A stretch of DNA of 64,000 nt, taken from positions 248,001 through 312,000 of the forward strand of contig JAGTJM010000003.1 of assembly GCA_020747015.1 (NCBI GenBank), written 5' to 3'. Position 1 is the first letter of the stretch, and each line of letters begins with the position of its first letter. Shown here piece after piece: positions 56,959-64,000 of this stretch. Both the position numbers and the translations under genes were made by a program. The notes below the pieces were generated by a model, which saw only the letters and a list, made by a program, of their open reading frames with translations, ran no database searches and was not told the origin of the DNA. This stretch comes from Pyrenochaeta sp. MPI-SDFR-AT-0127. Lineage: Eukaryota; Ascomycota; Dothideomycetes; Pleosporales; Cucurbitariaceae.

Positions 56959-59900
56959 CTATCTTTCATATTCATCTATAACGCTGATCGGCTTCACGAA
57001 CTTGCCCAACGGTGTGTATTCCAGATGGTTTAGACCAAAAGCGTTCGGCCCCCCTAACTCAACGCCCTTCGGACTAGTCCATTTCTCACTAGCATTTATA
57101 CCGATTACTGCAACGAGTAGACCATACCGGTATTCAGGAGTCCCGATTGCTTCGCCGTTCTGTGCGTCGATTACTGCAATCAAATCCGGTACGATAGCCA
57201 ACACATCTTCATTCCTTTCTTTGCCGGTCGTGCTTTCTCCACTATCTGGTATCCTTATGGCTGCAATATTCTCATTCTTGAAGGGGATCTTAATCTTTCC
57301 AGGATATTCGGCATCTGTGCCCTCGATGATGACTTCGCCGTATACATGGCCCATGTAGAGTTTTCGCTCGACGCCGACAATTTTGCCTTTGAAGAGGACG
57401 CGTCCTGTCTCGGCGCCGCCCACAGCATCAATGATAGACTCTGCTACACTATCAATTCTGTTTTCTTGTCTTGCACGCACCACTTCTCGGCCTATACGCC
57501 ATGACAGAGACATTGTATGTTCGACAGCCCATCGTCTTGTTTCAGCGCCCTACAGTCGTAAGTACGAAGTCAGTGCATTGTCTCATATGCAATGTGTAAG
57601 TAGGACTCACGGTGACTGGTGCATCAGCTGTCCCAACAGCACTTCCCATCTGGCTTAGTGCTGCTCTGATAACCTGCTCGACTTTCAGGTCGCTGGTTGC
57701 CGTGGCCATGTACAGGGTGTTCCCGTTGCCATCGGCTACTGCAATGGGCGCAAAGATGATTTCGCGTTCGCCAAAGACGACAGGTGTGGTTTGCCATTTG
57801 GTGGGATATGCCCGTCCCATCCAATCGCCATCTATGCATGGTACATTCATGTTTGTGGATGCGCCGAGAACGAGGCCTTGCAGACCGTTCGAACCGCCGA
57901 TCTCGAGGGGGATGACATGTGTGGCACGACCGCCTTTGAAGAGATCATAAAGATGATTCTGAGCGTCCATCATTCTGTTGTAATGGTTAAATTAAGTAAA
58001 CGCAGTGGGGCTAAGAACTTACTCATCGGCAGAGAGCTTCTCAATACCGACCGTTGGACTCCCCGCACCACCGCCACATCCAACTCGGTCTTCGTCTTTG
58101 AGGTCATCAGGGCTAATGACTCGCACAGTCCCTCCAGAGCGCAGTATTTGACGTACTCGCAACATAGTTGAATATGGTGAGCCCCCACCACCCGTTCCTA
58201 GGATGTAACAACCGATCGTGATCCAGTCCAAGTCCACCTCAGATATCCACCACTCACGATTGATAATTCTTGGCTTGTACGATGGGATGTCGACATCAGA
58301 TATGGCATCGGCCTCGGCTGATCTGTCTTCAGTCAAAGGCGCTGCAATAGCGTCATCCGTATTCTCTTTCTCGTTTACCAGTTCATCCTCCACTTTTGTT
58401 ACATTAAGGTCTGCAAAATCGTTTGCCCTCGCGAAGTCAAAGTCTCCAGCGGCTCTTACGATGAATCTTGTCTTATTCGCGACGTATTGTAATGGTAGGT
58501 CTTCCACCTCTACAACCGCCACCGATTCAGGTAATGCTCCAGCTTCGACTGTCTTCTTAGTTGCCTCTGCACAAATCTCTGCCAGCAATTCTTTGGTAGT
58601 CTGCTTTTCTGTAGATTTAACAGTATCTACGACAGCACTCACTCTAGCCATAGCAGCACCAATGGCATTCGCTACCCCAGACCACTGCGGCTTGATGACT
58701 CGACTTGCGCCTTTCAGTTCGTCTGGCGCTACAACAGCGCCACCTCCAACAAGTAAGACGGGAAGGTCCTCTGGCGTTGTTTTCATAGTGTCGATGATTC
58801 GTTCGAGCATCTTCTTTGTTTCCAGCTTGAATGCATCAATGTCCCTTTCATCAAGCTTCCCTTGCACCTTACTTGCATCGCCAATCTTAACGTCAGGAGA
58901 TGCTCCAACAATATAGTCAGTAGCTGTAGGTACGTCACCCCCAAACACCAGTGCCTTCTCCGGAAGCTGATAACCCACTGACTCGGGTCCGACTTGCAGC
59001 TTCCCGGCCACCTTTCTAACCAAACTTCCGCCTCCTAGTCCTATACTCTTCACATCAGGATACGAAAAGTTCATCCTTACTCCGGAAAGCTCCGAGTACG
59101 CGGCCTGCTGCCTTGGGAATCCATTAGCTAGCAACAAGCCCACATCAGTCGTGGTGCCACCGACGTCCACCACCATCATGGCTTCACCCTTCTCTTGTTT
59201 GCCAATGAGGAACGCAGCACCACGCATGCTGTTTGTCGGTCCGGAAGAGAACGTTCGAATAGGCAATCGACTAGCTGCTTCTCCACTAAGTATCGTGCCA
59301 TCGTTTTGGGTAATGAAGACTGGGCAGTGGAGTCCAAGGTTTTTGATTGGTGTCTGAAACGATGCGATGGTCTTGCGGGCAAATGAGAGAATGGAAGCAT
59401 TTAGAATAGCAGCGTTTTCGCGTTCGAGAAATCCAAGGTTGGCAACCGTCTTGCTGAGGACAATGTCGACTTTGTCTCCTAGTTCACGTTTGATTATCTC
59501 CGCTGCGCGTTCTTCTTGCTTCTCTACCGAATCAATCGGACTGAAAACCCCGTTCACAACAACGCTTCTAATGCCTTTCTCCTTGATAATCTTACACTGT
59601 TCTATGATCTCTTGATCCTTGATGTCTGATATCAAGCTACCGTCAACTTCCAGTCCTCCCTTTACCAATGCGTAATGTCCCAGAATGATTTTTCGCAAGG
59701 AGGAAGGCCAGTCGATGCACGGAGGTGCATGTTTGCTGAAGGGTCCTGAGAGTCGGAGTACTGCCACCGGAGAAAGCCGGGTAGAGTCGCGAGTTACGAC
59801 TGCATTGACGAAATGCGTTGTTCCTATGGTTACACTGGCCACTGAAGAGGGGTCTACGGAAGCGGATTTGAACATGCTTGTAATGGCGTTGGCGATGCCA

Positions 59901-60290
59901 TGGCTGGGGTTGGTGGTGGTTGGGGCTTTGTGCCTGATAAAATATGTAAGCTTTCATGGCCTGCTCTCAATAAAGATTTTCTAGTAGTTCCAACAGAATC
60001 GGAAAGAATCGACGAATAACTGATGGTGTTGAAGGACAAACCATATAACAGCTTAAGGGAGTGTGCTTGTGCACGTGCCAGTGTCACCAAAGACCCAACA
60101 AATGCATCTTACCATGCAACAATTCCCCGATCAGCTTCGTGCGACCTTGTTGGGTCAATGATCACTCCGTCGGTGTTCGTACTACGCGAAATATGTTAGT
60201 TTAACGGTGAGATCAATTCGCTTCCACGTATACAGAAGGCTTACCCGCCAACATCAACACCGATCCGTAAATTCTTCGATGAAGCCATGG
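56959..60290 (-). CDS. Hydantoinase-A / DUF917 fusion protein
   Basis: Five minus-strand exons (60290-60247, 60181-60113, 59933-58023, 57974-57611, 57549-56959) give 992 residues. The N-terminal part (about 1-570) is a hydantoinase/oxoprolinase A unit with an actin-like ATPase fold: RIGVDVGGTNTDGVIID (phosphate 1), HKAPTTTNPSHGI, SVTIGTTHFVNAV, VFITQNDGT, VVDVGGTTTDVGLL (phosphate 2), GIGLGGGSL-type SIGLGGGSLVRKV and LLVGGGAVVAPDEL. The C-terminal part (about 620-985) is DUF917, beginning LGTGGGGSPY. ATP-dependent hydantoinases open hydantoin or oxoproline rings, often with a separate B subunit; DUF917 usually sits beside HyuA in bacteria. The fused form is known in fungi. The exact substrate is unknown. 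The divergent permease suggests import of a cyclic amide. Confidence 0.93.
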
Positions 60291-60885
60291 CAAACGACAA
60301 CAGAGACGACAAGCCACTGCCGAAGTAATCAAAGTTTCTCTAACAAAAATTAAGAAGCGGTCAGCCGACTGCTACAGTGACAATGATTCTCACCAGATCT
60401 GATAAGATTTGACTGGTGGGGTGTTGTTTAGCTCCGGACGGTCAACTCTCGGCTCCGGGGCTACCCTCAGGCCTGCCATTGAATCTCCTCTTGCGCCTGA
60501 CTATCAGAATACTCTTAATTGGTGCAATAAGTGGAAGCATCTTGTAGCGTGCAAGCTTTCCGCCTCTCAACATGCCGATCGCTGTCAGCCTAACGATCTG
60601 ATAAGATAGTGCTGTGTTTTACCCCTCATGATCATCGTTGACCAGTCAAGTTCCATCACGCGCCGCCCTCGGTCCCCGAAAAGGCTATGTCGCCGCATAT
60701 ATGAACATGGCTGGCATGGGGAAGGGTGTTTGTTGGCCACTCGGGTAATACTCCCAGGTGGCACAGGAAGCATGTAGTGCTTATCACCGGGCGTAATCTG
60801 ACATCTGCAACACCGACCTAAAACTTCATTCCTTTTAAACAGACCTCGCGGCTTGACAAAGCTTGGTGACGCTCTGCCTTTGAAC
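60291..60885. promoter_or_regulatory. Shared promoter of the hydantoinase and permease genes, with GATA motifs
   Basis: About 595 bp between divergent starts. GATAAG occurs at 60401-60406 and 60600-60605 (the second overlaps GATAG at 60605-60609), both inside the identical 11-mer tctgataagat. An inverted copy (CTTATC) is at 60780-60785. In ascomycetes such sites bind AreA/Nit2-type nitrogen regulators, so nitrogen control of both genes is a reasonable inference. Confidence 0.6.
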
Positions 60886-62800
60886 ATGGGTATAAGGAAC
60901 AGATTAGCACGGATCGACCAAAGGATTCGTCTCCAGGGCGATGATGCGAAACATGAGCAGACAGATGCGTGGAGTAATCGCGATCTTATTCCGCTGCCGC
61001 CAGGGAGGAGAACGTGGGGATCGTTCAACTTTTTTGGGTTCTGGGCAATCGCGTCTCTGAATATTGCAAATTGGCAAACGCCGAGTACTTTCTTGGGTAA
61101 GCTTCGTAAACCTCCATGTTCTTGTTGGTCGTTAACGGATTGAAAAGCCATGGGCCTGTCAGTACGACAAGCAATGCTCATAATCGTTGTTAGTCGTATA
61201 TTGATCGCACTTTTCTCGACTCTGATCGCTTGGATTGGCTTAAAGTGGCATATCGGTTTCACTGTGCAAAACAGGTACAGCTGGGGCATGAAAGGGAGCT
61301 TCATCCCATTGTCGCAAAGGATTATGCTAAACTTCATCTGGAACGCTGTACAATGTGAGTCTACCAGATACCTTCAGAAGATTGCAAGAGTGTTGAAAGT
61401 CACTAGGCTGGAATGGCGGTCGGCTTATCGCAGTATGCTTGACAGCAATCTGGCCATCTTTTGCTCGTATCAAGAATACCTTTGGGCCCAATATGCCAAC
61501 CACAACCGATCAGTTTGTAGGCTTCGTAGTCTTTTGGTTTCTTTCCACGCCTTTCCTTTGGCTGAGGCCTGAAAAATTCAAGATCCCTTTCTTGGTTGTT
61601 TGTACGTGGTGTGGCGTTGGAATGTTGGCATGGAGTAAGTGTTGAGCTCACTCTAAAGGTGAGAAATATAAACTAACTCAGATTCTCACCATCAGTGATC
61701 TGGTCTTTAGCAGTCGCAAAAGGTGTCGGCCCTCTATGGAACTCTGGACAGAGTGTCCCGGCTGGTTCTCCTTTCGGCCCATCCTGGCTCATTCTGGCAG
61801 GAATTAACCAAAGTATTGGAGGTTTGGCTGCTGGTATAACGAATGGGTCCGATTTCTCACGCTACGCACGGAACCGAAGGTCCTACATCTATGGTACAAT
61901 TGCCAGCTGCGTCATAACAGGCGTTCTCGTCTCGCTCGTTGGCCTTGTCACCGCTGCCGCTGCCCAGAAAATATATGGTGAAGTCTATTGGAACCCACCA
62001 GATCTGCTTATGAGGATGATGGATAATGGCAATGGTTCGTCGAAAGCTCGCGCAGGTGTATTCTTCCTAGCCGCAGGCTTCGCCTTTACTGCAATGTTTG
62101 AAAACATTTGTGGGAATGCCATTGCCGGAGGTATTGACTTAGCTGGTCTCTTCCCTCGATATATCGACATCAGACGTGGAGCCATTATAACTTTTGTAGC
62201 GGCCTGGATCGTTCAACCTTGGCAGCTCATAAACAAGGCCACAACGTTCATCGCCGTTCTTTCATCGTTCTCCGTCTTCCTAGCACCAATCATCGGCATC
62301 ATGGCTTGCGACTATTATTTGCTTAGGAAAAGGAGGATCCGCCTGAGCCATTTGTATCGAACTATCGACTCGGACTATAATTTCTGGCACGGAGTCAATT
62401 GGCGCGCAATACCGGCCTGGATATGTGGATGGGCGCCGACTATTGGGGGGCTCATCGTGACTGTTCGAGGAGATCTGAATCCTCCGAGGTCTTTGGTTCA
62501 ACTTTACTACATGGCTTTTCTAATCGGTGCGTAAGATTGGAAGTCATTTGTCAGTCAATACTGCTAACAATCACTCCAGGGTTCTTTATTAGTGCTATTA
62601 TCTTCTACACTCTGAACATCTTCTTTCCGGTACAAGACATGGACCAAATAGACGAAACGGACCTTTATGGTACCTTTACTGAGACTGAAGCCCGAAGGGT
62701 TGGCGTCACACCACTCGAAGAGGTAACAATACTTGGAATGGCGACCGTACGAAGATCATCAGATAACTTCGCCATGGCTGAGGATGGGAAAGGTGTATAA
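60886..62800 (+). CDS. NCS1-family permease (nucleobase/allantoin/hydantoin type)
   Basis: Five exons (60886-61096, 61148-61354, 61407-61634, 61696-62526, 62580-62800) give 565 residues with about 12 hydrophobic segments. NCS1 signatures: LIPLPPGRRTWGSFNFFGFWAIASLNIANW (first helix), QAMLIIVVSRILIALF, CWNGGRLIAVCLTAIWPSF, the sixth-helix GPSWLILAGINQSIGGLAAGITNGSDFSRYARN, and PIIGIMACDYYLLRKRRI. This is the Fur-like branch that takes up uracil, uridine, allantoin or hydantoins with protons across the plasma membrane; the precise substrate cannot be told. The start at 60886 is the first ATG of the frame. The head-to-head hydantoinase suggests a ring-amide substrate. Confidence 0.93.
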
Positions 62801-64000
62801 GCACAAGCTAGGGTTGATCGAATTATATTCAGGAGTGCTTGGAATATATGATTTATCTAGTCGACCAGTCCAGTGGCTCCGTGATGCAGCGCATTGTCTT
62901 TTAGAAGCGTTGTGGTTCCCTGGCAAGGTATTGTCAATGACGGCCATTGACTGGCTGATAGAATCGCTTGATCCTTTCATCATCCCCTGTGACTACTTGA
63001 TTTGAAGGTGGAACTACTTGTTGGTGTGACCGGGTTTGCCTGGAGCAGTACATGAACTTGGCAAGCCTTGTTGTCAATGTTTCCAGCTAAAGGAGGCTCA
63101 ACTCTGTATTGCGGCCCTTTTAAGGTTTGCCAAGCGATAAAGATGCCTCTGACACTCGTTAGCTCGTTGAAAGCCACAAATGGATCCACTTCATTTTGTT
63201 AGCAACAGTCATATCTGGGTCTGTGGAATCTAGCTATGGCCCTAGGGTGCTCCACCAAGATTCTGTGCGGCGCAGAGTAGGGTCTGTGACATGTTGTTAT
63301 CAGCGATCTTGAGAAAAGCCAGTGTTTGAACGATATTGGGATAATTTTCTGCATGCTGTGCATCGCACAACACTCTGCTTAGCCTAGTCTTGACGCCAAT
63401 ATTGGGTTATCCTGCAATGTGAGGTCACTGGTGCGCGCAATGGGTGCTCAGAAAGTGCTGCCTTTTCAGCGTGGTCACGATTAGCAGCCATCTATGATGA
63501 AGAAACAAGCAGTGACAAAGCAAGCGGCAAAGACCGTTACTTAGTTTTTGGTTGAACTGCTGTGTTGCACGCTAAAACAATTCTTTTTACCTAGCCAATC
63601 ACCCAGTGCCCAAACTTGGGCTCCAAAGCGCCGGGTAAGGCTGTCGCGACTTCCGCTTGCACCACCAGCTGTATGATCGCCATATTTGGAGCATTGAAGC
63701 CAGCGGCTTTACTTGCAAGTTTTCGATCTAAAATTAAAATCGCCGTGGTGGAGAACATTAGCTTAGCGTGTGCAAATGGCACAAATCGCGATGAGCAACA
63801 CACCAACCCACCCTGGCTTCGTAACCCCGTGCTGATCAACATCCGGCTCTACCCCCCCGCTGAGCCTCAGTCCCTTTATTCTTGGCGGTGTAATATTCGT
63901 GGGTGCGTCCACGTCAAATTATGGGCCTCGTTGACGCATTTCGCCCCTCATAACTCGCCCAGTGGCGGCCCGGAAGGTGTCGGGCATTAATGGTGCTGAG
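62801..64000. other. No gene seen in the last 1.2 kb
   Basis: Short overlapping frames only, including one of 124 codons at 63616-63990 that lacks any known motif and has a mixed, non-protein-like composition. No repeats or RNA gene could be supported. Confidence 0.3.

Noticed and set aside
63616..63990. 124-codon plus-strand frame near the window end
   Set aside because: No motif and an opposite-strand frame in the same place. It could be the edge of a gene but cannot be supported.

Overview
This is a nuclear DNA window from a filamentous ascomycete (Pezizomycotina; Dothideomycetes is my best guess from the overall look of the proteins and is not proven). Genes are interrupted by short introns (mostly 48-100 bp, GTAAGT/GTATGT-like donors, CTAAC-like branch sites, CAG/TAG acceptors). 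The contents include a HET-domain gene, a Pex13, an UncA/Unc104 kinesin-3, a Tos1-family cell-wall protein and an Ssb Hsp70. Exon joins were made by hand; every multi-exon model given as confident closes in frame over its whole length.

Layout. 1-30.5 kb is a dense housekeeping block: the 3'-truncated Rad17 clamp loader (-), a 1958-residue coiled-coil protein of unknown function (+), COMPASS subunit Sdc1 (+), ribosomal protein uS15/Rps13 (-), a Tos1-type wall protein (+), Pex13 (+), a UBE2W-type E2 (+), a small secretory-pathway membrane protein (+), Ssb-type Hsp70 (+), Vps33 (-), Vta1 (-), an HDEL-bearing PDI (+) and a glutamate-carboxypeptidase-II-like M28 peptidase (+). 30.9-43.2 kb holds kinesin-3 (-), Trm5 (+), an Mlh2/PMS1-type MutL homologue (-) and an Ada-type zinc/AraC-HTH protein (+), the last two divergent.

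From 43.2 to 55.3 kb the window is sparse and looks accessory: a gene-poor 2.2 kb, a small SnoaL/NTF2-like protein, an unrecognised conserved-looking gene, another 2.3 kb without a gene, a phenolic acid decarboxylase broken by a one-base frameshift in an A-run, a HET-domain gene and a zinc alcohol dehydrogenase. From 55.7 to 62.8 kb there is a metabolic group: a tricarboxylate-type mitochondrial carrier (+), a 992-residue hydantoinase-A/DUF917 fusion (-) and an NCS1 nucleobase/hydantoin-type permease (+). The last two are divergent across about 595 bp that carries several GATAAG motifs, which suggests nitrogen-regulated uptake and opening of a cyclic amide.

Most interesting: the phenolic acid decarboxylase frameshift, the permease/hydantoinase-DUF917 unit, the stand-alone Ada regulator beside a MutL gene, three micro-exons (8, 12 and 14 nt) in PDI, E2 and Hsp70 genes, and the tandem-repeat core of the giant coiled-coil gene. 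I found no CRISPR array, convincing tRNA, rRNA or intact transposon.
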